NCBI RefSeq assembly: GCF_036347055.1
Contig: NZ_CP108882.1
Location: 7,986,001 to 8,050,000 of the forward strand
DNA length: 64,000 nt
Direction of reading: 5' to 3'
From: Streptomyces sp. NBC_00820
GTDB lineage: Bacteria; Actinomycetota; Actinomycetes; Streptomycetales; Streptomycetaceae
Positions 34,386 to 42,454 of this stretch are shown one piece after another; the first letter of the stretch is position 1, and every line of letters begins with the position of its first letter. Position numbers and translations under genes: made by a program. The notes under the pieces were generated by a model. That model saw only the letters and a program-made list of their open reading frames with translations, did not search any database and was not told the origin of the DNA.

Positions 34386-35144
34386 TCAGGCCGTCCAGGC
34401 CACGGCGTCGGGCAACAGCGGCCGCGCGATATCGAACAGCAGCCGCCGCTGCCACAGCATCCGGTAGGCGAGGTCCAGACCCGTCAGCTCGTCCAGCCCG
34501 CTCGCCGCGACCCCCGCCCGCAGACCTGCCGGCTGCCTGAACACCTCCAGCAGCGCCCGCCCCTGGCCGCTCTCGTCGCCTTCGGGGAACCGGTAGCCGG
34601 CCAGCCATCCCAGATTGCGCCCGCGCAGCCCCGACGGCTCACGCACCTGCCGCACCCGCCAGCCGGCCGCCCGCGCCACCTCCTCGAGCACCTGAAGCCT
34701 CGACTCGGGCAGGCTCTCCTGGCCAGGCGGCTTCAGCACCAGCACCTCACGCACGCCATCGGCCGTGCGCGCCAGGAAATCCGGGCGCCACCGGCGAAGG
34801 CGGCCTCCCGCCCGCCACCGCAGTTCCACCGGGCCGGCACTGAACGCCACCCAGCCCGGCTCGAAGTCCAGCTCCACCGCCAGCCGCCACTGCCGCAGAC
34901 TGCCGCACACCACGGTCTGCTCCCGGGTCGCCACCGGCCAGTAGGTGATGATGCCCTTGCGGCCCCGGTAGGGCACCGGCTCGCTCACCGGCCCGAACTC
35001 CTCCAGCGCCACCCCCCGAAGCCCGGCCGCGCCGCACGAGTGCACCGGCCCGTACGGCTCGCGGTACAGAGCCACGACGCCCTGCCCCGCGCCCGGCACT
35101 GTCTCACCGTCCACCAGGTCGCCGGGGGCGCGCACCGTGCTCAC
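34386..35144 (-). CDS. tnsA: TnsA-like heteromeric transposase endonuclease
   Basis: 252 residues from GTG 35144, whose GTGA overlaps the stop of a small upstream frame. The TnsA catalytic residues are in order: Glu91 (AVELDF), Asp122 (RWRPDFLA) and Lys138 (VLVLKP). A C-terminal helical domain follows (LTGLDLAYRMLWQRRLLFD). TnsA cuts the 5' ends of the transposon, allowing cut-and-paste rather than replicative movement. The presence of TnsA with TnsB and TnsC marks a Tn7-like rather than a plain Tn5053-like element. Confidence 0.8.
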   Translation of the reverse strand: MSTVRAPGDLVDGETVPGAGQGVVALYREPYGPVHSCGAAGLRGVALEEFGPVSEPVPYRGRKGIITYWPVATREQTVVCGSLRQWRLAVELDFEPGWVAFSAGPVELRWRAGGRLRRWRPDFLARTADGVREVLVLKPPGQESLPESRLQVLEEVARAAGWRVRQVREPSGLRGRNLGWLAGYRFPEGDESGQGRALLEVFRQPAGLRAGVAASGLDELTGLDLAYRMLWQRRLLFDIARPLLPDAVAWTA

Positions 35145-35257
35145 GCCGCCCACCTCTTGTCGCGCCGCAGCGCGGTCCCGCGGGCCTGCCCGGCCGCCAG
35201 TTCCTCCGGTTCCAGTCCCTGACCGTGCATCAGTCGGCGCCCGAATCCGCCCGCCAC
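35141..35257 (-). CDS. Small protein coupled to tnsA
   Basis: 38 residues if started at GTG 35257, six bases after GGAGG; an upstream ATG (35326) would give 61. The sequence is basic (MHGQGLEPEELAAGQARGTA then LRRDKRWAA). Its TGA overlaps the tnsA GTG, which suggests translational coupling. No family is recognised and it may be only a leader frame. Confidence 0.35.
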   Translation of the reverse strand: MAGGFGRRLMHGQGLEPEELAAGQARGTALRRDKRWAA

Positions 35258-35708
35258 CATCGGCCTCCGTACCGGCAGCGGCCGACGAGAGCCGGATCGC
35301 CAGTCCTCCGCCACCTGTTCACCCACCCCTCTGGCCTCTTCCGGGTGATGACCGCTTGCGGCAGCCCGGTATCCCCATGCTGCGCCGCACCGCGCTACGA
35401 GAACGTCACCGCCCGCCGGATACGCCTGAAAGGGTGAACAGGCTGGCGAATAGGGAGGGCGTCGGGTAGTGGCCGCCCGCGTCGTGCGTGTCGGTTTGGC
35501 TGTTGAACTCGCCCGCCAAGAAGCCGACTTGGCTCTGCGGGAGGCATCCTGCGCCGATCAGTCCTGGGAAAGAGAGAAGAGGTCCAACTGCGGACGAACG
35601 CGCCTGCGGTTCCCGGTCCAGGGCGTGTTGCCTGGTGTGGCTGAGACGGCAGGTGTATGCAGACAGGAAGCCTGGCTCACGCGGTCCGGGCGGGTCGGGG
35701 GTGAGCCG
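35258..35708. other. Divergent intergenic region, possible transposon end
   Basis: 450 bases between the tnsA operon (leftward) and the sigma-like gene (rightward). By analogy with Tn7 the transposon end and TnsB sites would be near here, but I could not identify repeated binding sites or a terminal repeat by eye. A short inverted motif around 35490-35535 (GTCGGTTTGGC...GCCAAGAAGCCGAC) is imperfect. Confidence 0.35.
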
Positions 35709-36674
35709 GTGACGGGTGGAGCGTACGAAGAGCTGTCGCAGACGGGCGAACCCGGGCCGAAGACGCTGGAACTGCTGCTGCGCATGGTCCACCAGGTGCG
35801 CCGTGCGTCGGGGTTTCCCCCGCCCGAGGGCTACACGCAGTGGAGCGACGACGCGGCCTACGACGTGATCACGGCCATGCTGACTCGCAAGGGCGCAGGC
35901 CAGAAGTTCGTGACCGCCTGCTTCGCGCTGGCCATCAGCGAGGCCACGCTGGAGCGGCTGTTCCTCGCGTCGATCAAGAACTTCCTCATCGACGAGGCGA
36001 AAAAGACCCCACGGGGCAAACTGCGGCGCCGCATCGCCCGGTTGATGAGCGAGGACACGTCCTTCCGCCGCAGGCCGGGCTCCCCGCCGCGGTGGGCACT
36101 GAGCGGCCTGCCCGAGGACGCGGTGTGGCAGGGCGACCTCGACGATCTCATCGCCGAGGCCTCGCGCGTGGACGGCGTCGGGATCACCCGCTGGAACCGC
36201 TCCGGGCCCACACCCCGTAAAACGGTCCAGGCCCTCATGACCGTTCTCACGCGGGTCCTCCGGCACGCCCAGGGGGCGGTGCGGGAGGAAGACCTCGCCA
36301 AGGTCCTCGAGTCACGGTTCGGGCTGTTGGCCCCGGCCCGTTTCGCCACGCTCTTCGCCGACGACGGGGCATTCGTCGATCCGGCCGAAACCGGCACGGC
36401 GGCGACCCTTGCCGACTCCACGGGCGTCGGCGGCGACGCTGAAGACATCTGGCAGCGGCTGACTGCCAACGAGCGGCTACTGCTGCCCTACCTGGACGAA
36501 AACGCCCATCATGCAGCGCAGCTGCTGGAGATCGGACAGGCCCAGGCCGATGCCGTTCTGGCAGGGCTGAAGGAAAAGCTCCGGCTTGCCCTGTCCGAGG
36601 ACAGGGACCGGGAAGCGGTCATGCGAGCGCTGCTACGACGCTGCGAGGACCCACCCCCTGAGCCGCCCCTGTGA
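35709..36674 (+). CDS. Sigma-factor-like hypothetical protein
   Basis: 321 residues from GTG 35709. The segment 'ATLERLFLASIKNFLIDEAKKTPRGKLRRRI' resembles sigma region 2-like helices; a later part 'ANERLLLPYLDENAHHAAQLLEIG' with QADAVLAGLKEKLRLAL looks like a degenerate region 4 HTH. Similarity is weak and I assign it only by pattern. The gene is followed 66 bases later by an HTH protein and an ImmA-type protease, a grouping that suggests a proteolysis-controlled regulatory circuit. Confidence 0.45.
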   Translation: MTGGAYEELSQTGEPGPKTLELLLRMVHQVRRASGFPPPEGYTQWSDDAAYDVITAMLTRKGAGQKFVTACFALAISEATLERLFLASIKNFLIDEAKKTPRGKLRRRIARLMSEDTSFRRRPGSPPRWALSGLPEDAVWQGDLDDLIAEASRVDGVGITRWNRSGPTPRKTVQALMTVLTRVLRHAQGAVREEDLAKVLESRFGLLAPARFATLFADDGAFVDPAETGTAATLADSTGVGGDAEDIWQRLTANERLLLPYLDENAHHAAQLLEIGQAQADAVLAGLKEKLRLALSEDRDREAVMRALLRRCEDPPPEPPL

Positions 36675-36740
36675 CGTCGTCCGTATCCAGTGAGAAGAGA
36701 ATGCGCAGATGGACCACAGCCGAGGAGAGGGGGAGACACG

Positions 36741-37646
36741 ATGAACCCTGCCCAGAGCAGCGCCTACGAGCGGCTGGTAGCTGCTGCGGCGGGACTGAAA
36801 GTGCCCGACGCCGTCCGGGAGGTCGCCACTGCGCCGCCCCGGGATCCTGAGCCCAGCCAGATCTGGAGAGCGGTCTGGGACGACACCATCCAGCTGCTGG
36901 TGATCACCGCGGTCGCAGACGACACGGTGCAGGCTGTTCCAGTCTCCTTCGAACGCTACGCCGACACGGACACCCTGCTGCTGCCCGCCGGCGCCTCCAC
37001 ACTGGAGCAGCCGCTGGCCCTGTGGTGGGGACTGCAACTGTCCCTGCCCTGGTACGTGCTGGACCGCCAGATCAGCCAGTTGACCCTGCCACTGCCCGCC
37101 TCCACGGGCCTGACCCGCCCCCACGAGGTGCCGCCGGGCGCGACATGGGGGAGCACCACGCCGCACCCCACGGCCGCAGCGGCCGAGTACCGGGCCGTCC
37201 TTGCTGACGGCCTCGCGGAACTGAGCGGCGCACAGTGGGTGCCACACGGATCGGGGGTCCTGCCCGAACTGCTGCAGCGCCGAGGCATCACCATCAAACA
37301 GCTGGCCTCACAACTGAACCTGCAGCCCCCCCACGCCCTGGCGGTGTGGCGGGGACAAGCACCGCTCGCACCCGAGCAGGCAGAAAACCTCGCCGCAGTA
37401 CTCGGCCTCGGCACCGATGAGGTCCTGGCAGCCAATCCGGCCCTGCCCGCCCCCGTGATCCACGAACTCGGCCGCCCCTCGCGCCGCCCCCAGGTACGCG
37501 CCCTCGCCACCCGCACCGCGACGAGCGAGCCCGACGCCCGACGCCGTGCCGCCTTCGGTATCTACGCCCTGGCGGCACGCCAGGAAGGCACCACCACCGA
37601 CTGGAGCGCGAGAGCGGACCGCTACTTCGAACTCCATCTGCGCTAA
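36741..37646 (+). CDS. HTH protein upstream of the ImmA-type protease
   Basis: 301 residues from ATG 36741 behind GAGAGGGGGAG. The N-terminal half is an unrecognised alpha/beta region (IWRAVWDDTIQLLVITAVAD). Residues about 170-225 form an XRE-type HTH (LPELLQRRGITIKQLASQLN, then APEQAENLAAVLGLGTDEVL). It ends 11 bases before the protease gene. In ICEBs1-like modules an HTH repressor (ImmR) is the substrate of the ImmA protease; here the HTH lies in a larger protein, so substrate status is inferred. Confidence 0.6.
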   Translation: MNPAQSSAYERLVAAAAGLKVPDAVREVATAPPRDPEPSQIWRAVWDDTIQLLVITAVADDTVQAVPVSFERYADTDTLLLPAGASTLEQPLALWWGLQLSLPWYVLDRQISQLTLPLPASTGLTRPHEVPPGATWGSTTPHPTAAAAEYRAVLADGLAELSGAQWVPHGSGVLPELLQRRGITIKQLASQLNLQPPHALAVWRGQAPLAPEQAENLAAVLGLGTDEVLAANPALPAPVIHELGRPSRRPQVRALATRTATSEPDARRRAAFGIYALAARQEGTTTDWSARADRYFELHLR

Positions 37647-37657
37647 CGAGGTCAGCT

Positions 37658-38686
37658 GTGGTCAACTACGTACTCGCGGCCGCCGCACGTCACCAGGCCA
37701 CCGCGATGCTGGCGGAACTGGAGACGCACACCCCGGGCGCAGCACAGCGCCTGGCGCGCTCAGCCTTCACCGAACTGCAGACCTGGCCGGAGCTGACCGT
37801 CGACCTCGTCCCCGAAACCCAGACCGGCTCCCGCTGCAGTGTGGCAGGCGCCTACGACTTCGGACCGCCTGCGCTGATCTCCGTCGCCGACGCGGCCAGC
37901 CCCGCCCGCCGGGACTTCACCGCCCTGCACGAGCTGGGCCACCACTTCCAGAAGCACAGCCTCGACCTGATGGAAGCCTTCGAGAGCCAGTCCGACGGCG
38001 GCCTGCAACTGGAGGACGCGGCCTGCGACGCCTTCGCCGCCGAGATCCTGCTCCCCACCCCGCTCGTCGACCACCACCTGGATGCCACCGGCCCCACCGC
38101 TGACACGGTCGCCGACCTGTGGCGGGCGGGAGCCGCCTCCCGCATGGCCGTATGCGTGCGCGCCGTCCAGCGTCTGCCCGCCCCCGGACACATCCTCCTG
38201 CTCGACGGCAGCGGCCGGATCGCCTTCGCCGCCTCCCACGGTCTGCGGCCCCTGCGCCGAGGAAGCTTCCAGGGCGACATCCCGGTCATCGACCGGGCCC
38301 GCTCCTCCGGCCGGGGGCGCGCGCAGGGGCGCACCCAAGTCCGTTACCGCGACGGCATCCTGGGACGGGAACTGCACGCGCAGACCGCGCCGATGGGCGG
38401 CTACCTGGTCGCCGTCCTCGTCACCGACTCCGCCCCCTGGCGCCGCTTCACGCCCCCCACCAAGGACACCGGACCCCAGGCAGGCGACTACCTCTGCGCG
38501 CACTGCGACGAGGAGTACCGCTCCTTCGATCCCGCCTGCTCCGCATGCCGCGTCCCCCACTGCCCCGAGTGCGGCCGCTGCTCATGCACACCGCGTGTGA
38601 ACGAACACCTGTGCCCGGGATGCTTCATCAAGCATCCGCCCGCGATGTTCGCCGACGGCAGCGACCGCTGCCTCGACTGCTCCTGA
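37658..38686 (+). CDS. ImmA/IrrE-type metallopeptidase with zinc ribbons
   Basis: 342 residues from GTG 37658. The HEXXH zinc site is 'LHELGHHF' (His91, Glu92, His95) and the third ligand region is DAFAAEILLP near 128-137. Residues ~285-341 add two Cys-rich clusters (CAHCDEEY, CSACRVPHCPECGRCSCTPR, CPGCFIKH), unusual for plain ImmA proteins and likely metal-binding. Expected to cleave a regulator, probably the HTH protein encoded just upstream or the sigma-like protein. Confidence 0.75.
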   Translation: MVNYVLAAAARHQATAMLAELETHTPGAAQRLARSAFTELQTWPELTVDLVPETQTGSRCSVAGAYDFGPPALISVADAASPARRDFTALHELGHHFQKHSLDLMEAFESQSDGGLQLEDAACDAFAAEILLPTPLVDHHLDATGPTADTVADLWRAGAASRMAVCVRAVQRLPAPGHILLLDGSGRIAFAASHGLRPLRRGSFQGDIPVIDRARSSGRGRAQGRTQVRYRDGILGRELHAQTAPMGGYLVAVLVTDSAPWRRFTPPTKDTGPQAGDYLCAHCDEEYRSFDPACSACRVPHCPECGRCSCTPRVNEHLCPGCFIKHPPAMFADGSDRCLDCS

Positions 38687-38830
38687 CGTCCCGCCAGCCC
38701 CTCCGGAACACTCCCGTTCCGCTACCCGCGAGTTACGTCGTCCGTCCCAGGCGAAGCACCCCGCACCCGGGGTGACGGGTCCCGGCGCCGGCTCCGGAAC
38801 CCCATCGGGCAAGGCCGGCAGAAGAGAACC

Positions 38831-39112
38831 ATGGCCATCCAGATCACCGCGGTACGCCTGTCCGGCGGCACCATGCACGAGCACATCACCCACCTGTGGT
38901 GGACCAATCCGGCGGACGGCAAGACCGGCGACAACACCCGGGCGCAGATCGTCACCTGGATCGAAGACAAGAAGGGCCAGGCATACACGAGCGATGCGGG
39001 CGGGCACCGGGCGGAGGTCGTCGTGGTGACCCCGCCGCGCGGCGAGAAGTACCTGCAGACCCGCGCCGACGGGCGGTTGACCAACAACCTCCTGGCCCTT
39101 CCCCGCCGCTGA
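38831..39112 (+). CDS. DUF3892 protein
   Basis: 93 residues beginning MAIQITAVRLSGGTMHEHIT, followed by LWW and YTSDAGGHRAEVVVV. This matches the small DUF3892 fold, a beta-rich domain of unknown function often near mobile elements. GGCAGAAGAGAACC precedes the start. Two hairpin terminators follow. Confidence 0.7.
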   Translation: MAIQITAVRLSGGTMHEHITHLWWTNPADGKTGDNTRAQIVTWIEDKKGQAYTSDAGGHRAEVVVVTPPRGEKYLQTRADGRLTNNLLALPRR

Positions 39113-39115
39113 GTA

Positions 39116-39135
39116 CTCCCGCCCCGGGGCGGGAG
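39116..39135 (+). terminator. Short GC hairpin after the DUF3892 gene
   Basis: A perfect 20-base palindrome (CTCCCGCCCC/GGGGCGGGAG) begins three bases after the stop codon. No U-tract follows, which is normal for Streptomyces. Confidence 0.5.
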
Positions 39136-39145
39136 GAGAGCAAGG

Positions 39146-39185
39146 CCGGGCCGCTGCTGGGGTGCACTGGCCAGCAGCGGCCCGG
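39146..39185. terminator. Second hairpin between convergent genes
   Basis: A 15-base-pair stem (CCGGGCCGCTGCTGG paired with 39171-39185) with a 10-base loop. Together with the preceding palindrome it separates the plus-strand DUF3892 gene from the convergent zinc-ribbon gene ending at 39412. Confidence 0.6.
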
Positions 39186-39411
39186 ACTTCCGGCTCGGCC
39201 GGCGGACCTCGCCCGATGACTTCGAGGCGGCGATCGCGGAACCAGGAAAACAGAGATGAGACGCCGCCCTGCCGCGGACGAGGGGGCGCGACGCCGCTGA
39301 AGGCGCTGCCTACCGCGGCCACCTGCGTTTCCTGCATGACGGTCATGACTCTTGATCCAGCCTGTTGCTTCGGCATTGCGCCGTCGGCAGCGGTCCGGGC
39401 TTTCACAGAAC

Positions 39412-40494
39412 TCACGGGCCGTCACGGACCGCTTCTCGGCTGCCGTGAGAAGGCTTCGGATCGTGCGGTGTCTCTTCGCCGGGCGGAGAGTGCGCGGGCA
39501 GCTCCCACCGGACCTCGTCGCCGTCGTGATGGTGGCGCCAGACGGTCACGAGACGGGCGCGGACCAGCTGGTCGAGGAGATCCTCCAGCTGCGGAGGCGA
39601 CTGCCCGCACTGGCGGGCGAGAGCATCGACCTCACCCCCGCCCGCCCCGGCGGTGCTGTGAGCGGCCAGGACGAGTGCGGTCAGCCGCAGAGCGGAGGGC
39701 AGGGCGGGCGAGACGGCCAGCGGGGCGGGGGACAGGGCCCATTGGGCGGCGCGGATGCGCGCGGTGCGTCCGGGATCCTGATGGAGGACGGCGGCATCGA
39801 GCAATTGCGCCTGGATGGGGGAGTATCTGCGTCTGGAGCGGTGCAGCCAGTCGGCGTGCTCCAGCTCGAGCCACAGTTCTACGCGGCCGTGCAGCCGCAT
39901 GCCGCGCAGGAACCCGTGGGGCAGACGGACCTGCCCGCGGCGGTCGGCGCGCAGCGCGCACTGCAGGGCCAGCAGCCGGGCGGCGGGGGAGGAGAAGCGG
40001 GGCAGGGCCGTGGCGAGGTAGGTGAGCATTTCGCGTACGCGCTGCTGTTCGGCTGGGCCGAACGCAGGCGTGGTGCGCGCAGAGCGCGACATGCCGGCGG
40101 TCTGCCGGGCGCGGCGGGTGCCGGGCAGGGTGGGCGGTACGACGGCGGTGTGGCTCATCGCCGCCGCGCAGGCGGCGCAGGCATCGGCCAGCCGCCACAC
40201 GCGGCCGCTGCGGTCGCAGGTCAGGGCGAGCAGGACGGGTCCCGCGCAGCCGCGGTGGCGGGGGTGCCAGTGGCAGCCCCGCGTCCGGCACTGGCAGGTG
40301 CGCAGGTGTCCGGGCAGCGCGTCGGCGCGGGCGTGGCGGGCCAGATGGGTGAGGGCGGCCGAGCGGGCGGAGCCGGCCGGCAGGACGGGGCTGTGTGTGC
40401 AGCGGGGGCAGGTCAGGGCCGGTCCGCCCGTCTGCGGGCGCAGGTGCACTGTCCAGATGCGCTGCACCGTGGCGTGTGTGCTGGCAAGCCGCAT
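39412..40494 (-). CDS. Zinc-ribbon protein with winged-helix tail
   Basis: 360 residues from ATG 40494; GGAGGG is 11 bases upstream. Cys29/Cys32 (TCPRCTHSP), then a cluster CQCRTRGCHWHPRHRGC at 67-83 and CAACA near 106-110 suggest two or more zinc sites. The C-terminal ~90 residues look like a winged helix (VDALARQCGQSPPQLEDLLD, 'LVRARLVTVWRHH'). The first half superficially resembles Cys-rich N termini of TniQ proteins, so a target-selection role for the Tn7-like element is conceivable but unproven. It is divergent from a small HTH gene across a palindrome-rich control region. Confidence 0.6.
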   Translation of the reverse strand: MRLASTHATVQRIWTVHLRPQTGGPALTCPRCTHSPVLPAGSARSAALTHLARHARADALPGHLRTCQCRTRGCHWHPRHRGCAGPVLLALTCDRSGRVWRLADACAACAAAMSHTAVVPPTLPGTRRARQTAGMSRSARTTPAFGPAEQQRVREMLTYLATALPRFSSPAARLLALQCALRADRRGQVRLPHGFLRGMRLHGRVELWLELEHADWLHRSRRRYSPIQAQLLDAAVLHQDPGRTARIRAAQWALSPAPLAVSPALPSALRLTALVLAAHSTAGAGGGEVDALARQCGQSPPQLEDLLDQLVRARLVTVWRHHHDGDEVRWELPAHSPPGEETPHDPKPSHGSREAVRDGP

Positions 40495-40579
40495 CGGCTC
40501 GTTGTCCCTCCGGTCTGGTCCGCGCCGGCCTCGTGCGGCGGTCTCCCGGTACGGGCACGCGGGAGCCGCCCGCACCGTA

Positions 40580-40674
40580 GTGCAGATCTCTGCACCCGTG
40601 CAGCGTGAGCGCCCGACGCGCTCACCTGCGCTGATAGTGCAGAAATCCGCACTGACAGGGCAGGTGTCTGCACC
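40580..40674 (+). promoter_or_regulatory. Three operator-like palindromes
   Basis: Site 1, 40580-40595, is a perfect 16-base palindrome GTGCAGATCTCTGCAC. Site 2, 40637-40652, is GTGCAGAAATCCGCAC. Site 3, 40663-40674, is GGTGTCTGCACC. They lie between divergent genes, 14 to 108 bases before the small HTH gene, and share GTGCAGA/TCTGCAC half-sites. The HTH protein at 40688-40951 is the obvious candidate binder. Confidence 0.6.
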
Positions 40675-40687
40675 GTCGGATGGTGGG

Positions 40688-40951
40688 GTGACGATCTTGC
40701 CGCCCGACCCGGACCGCGACGCCCTGCGTGTGACGCTGGCGCGGCTGAGGAACGAACGCGGGTGGACCTTCGACGAACTCGCCGACCGCAGCGGCCTGGC
40801 CCGGCGCACACTGATCGACCTCGAACACGGCCGCGCCGCCGGCACCGTCACCACCTGGCACGCCCTCGCGCACGCCCTCGATGTCCCCATCGAGCAGCTG
40901 CTCGGCCCGCTCTGCGGCAACCACACCCCACCCGGACCCAAGGGCGCCTGA
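40688..40951 (+). CDS. Small XRE-type HTH regulator
   Basis: 87 residues from GTG 40688. Almost the whole protein is a single XRE helix-turn-helix (LRNERGWTFDELADRSGLAR, TLIDLEHGRAAGTVTTWHAL). It directly follows three palindromic sites and is divergent from the zinc-ribbon gene, so it probably controls both promoters. The C terminus is a short Pro-rich tail. Confidence 0.75.
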   Translation: MTILPPDPDRDALRVTLARLRNERGWTFDELADRSGLARRTLIDLEHGRAAGTVTTWHALAHALDVPIEQLLGPLCGNHTPPGPKGA

Positions 40952-41120
40952 CTCCGGTCGAGCCCTGCCTGGCACGCCACGCAAATCACCCGAACCGGCG
41001 AACACGCATGAAACACACACTCGCTGAATCGTGTTGCTGTTCGATAGCGCTGGGCCGCCCGGGGGACTGTCCGCCCGCCAGCCCCGCCCTCGGGGCGTGT
41101 CGCCTGGCACGGTCCTCGCC

Positions 41121-41975
41121 ATGCACCCCAACACCCTCTCCACTGGCTGTCCCTGGGACGGCAGCCCCCGCACCGCACTGGCGCGCCGTCCGCTGCGGGT
41201 GGCCGCCACCAGCCCCAGCCGCCTGCTGCGCGCCGGCCAGAGCGGCCGCTGCCGGCACTGCGGCAACCGCATCGACCTCTACCCGCGTGCCGACGGGCAG
41301 CCCATCGCCCTGCATCCCGCCGAACTGGTCACCGCCCACGTCCCCGCCGCCTGCCACTGGCACCTGAGTTCCGGCATCGCCCACCCGCACAGCGACGGCA
41401 GCGCCTGGTGCCGCATTCCGCATGCCGTGCTCTGCCCGCAGCGCACGCCCGTCTGCCGGATCAGCCCACCCCTCACGTCGGTGCGCCGCCAACTCGCCGT
41501 ACGAACCCGCCGCCTGATCGACACCGGTGTCTTCACCACTCCCACGGCTGCTCCCACCAGTGCAGAGCCTGACGGTCCCGGCCGCCCGGTCGTGCGGATG
41601 CTGCTGGGCCACTACCTCGCCGACGGCCCCGTGGAGGCCATCCGCTGCGTAGCCCAGACGAGCCACCGACACCGCTGCTCCCGTCCTGTCCTGGCCCCGG
41701 ACTCCCCGCCCGGATCCTGGAGGCTGCTGCCCATCGGCCCCCAGCGCGGCCAACTCGCCCTGCCCGAGCAGACGACGGCCGTCTACGACCTCAGCCAACT
41801 GCCCCATGCCGAACAACGGCGCTGGCGCATGCAGCGCTGCCCCGCGCATGCCACCACCCACGGCGCCGCCGACCTGGCCCTGGCCGGATGGCAGGTCGTC
41901 GATCCGCTCCTGCACGCGCAGCACCTGCGTACCGGTCTGCCGTACCCGCCGGCACACGGCAGCGGGGAGAGGTGA
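41121..41975 (+). CDS. DUF6083 zinc-ribbon protein
   Basis: 284 residues from ATG 41121. The DUF6083 pattern is clear: CRHCGNRIDLYPRADGQPIA at 44-63, then a 'WHLSSGIAHPHSDGSAWCRI' segment. The C-terminal half has a second Cys/His-containing region (EQRRWRMQRCPAHATTHG). These proteins are common in Streptomyces accessory DNA and their role is unknown. The stop is 2 bases before the next gene, so it starts an operon ending in the UvrD-like helicase. Confidence 0.65.
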   Translation: MHPNTLSTGCPWDGSPRTALARRPLRVAATSPSRLLRAGQSGRCRHCGNRIDLYPRADGQPIALHPAELVTAHVPAACHWHLSSGIAHPHSDGSAWCRIPHAVLCPQRTPVCRISPPLTSVRRQLAVRTRRLIDTGVFTTPTAAPTSAEPDGPGRPVVRMLLGHYLADGPVEAIRCVAQTSHRHRCSRPVLAPDSPPGSWRLLPIGPQRGQLALPEQTTAVYDLSQLPHAEQRRWRMQRCPAHATTHGAADLALAGWQVVDPLLHAQHLRTGLPYPPAHGSGER

Positions 41976-41977
41976 CG

Positions 41978-42454
41978 ATGCCGCACCACGCCCTGGAAAT
42001 CCTCCTGACCCGACCCCTGGCCCCGGCCGAACTCCGCGACGCCGCCCGCGTGCTGCCGCTCGCGACCAACCACGACACCACCCGCCTCATGACCCTCGTA
42101 CGCGCCAAAACCCCCGGCCGCGCCGCACACCGGCTGCGCCAGCGCCTCGCCACTCGGCTCCCCGTGGACGTGATCACCACTCACTACCCGGACGCCGACG
42201 GGCAGGTCCTGCTCAACCTCGCCTTCCCGCCCGCCGTCCAGGCCACGATCCGCCAGGCCGCCCAGGAAGCGGGGCAGAGCCCGGAACTCTTCGTGAAGCT
42301 GGCCCTGCACCGTGCACTGGCCCAGCACGCCAGCGACGAGGCCGACCGGCTCGACCGGGCCGTGCAGCACCTGCTCGCCCACACCACGGCCGCACACCTC
42401 CTGGCAGCCGTCGGACACGCCCTGACCCGTACCCCCGGAGCAGCCTCCGCATGA
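41978..42454 (+). CDS. Hypothetical protein in the UvrD operon
   Basis: 158 residues from ATG 41978, preceded by GAGAGGTGA. A segment FPPAVQATIRQAAQEAGQSP followed by ELFVKLALHRAL resembles a ribbon-helix-helix or short helical DNA-binding module, but no signature is decisive. The last codons overlap the start of the UvrD-like gene (ATGA at 42451-42454). Confidence 0.55.
   Translation: MPHHALEILLTRPLAPAELRDAARVLPLATNHDTTRLMTLVRAKTPGRAAHRLRQRLATRLPVDVITTHYPDADGQVLLNLAFPPAVQATIRQAAQEAGQSPELFVKLALHRALAQHASDEADRLDRAVQHLLAHTTAAHLLAAVGHALTRTPGAASA

Noticed and set aside
36674..38745. Direct repeat ACGTCGTCCGT at 36674 and 38735 as transposon ends
   Set aside because: Only 11 bases, made of common CG-rich words, with one copy at a gene end inside an operon; likely chance.
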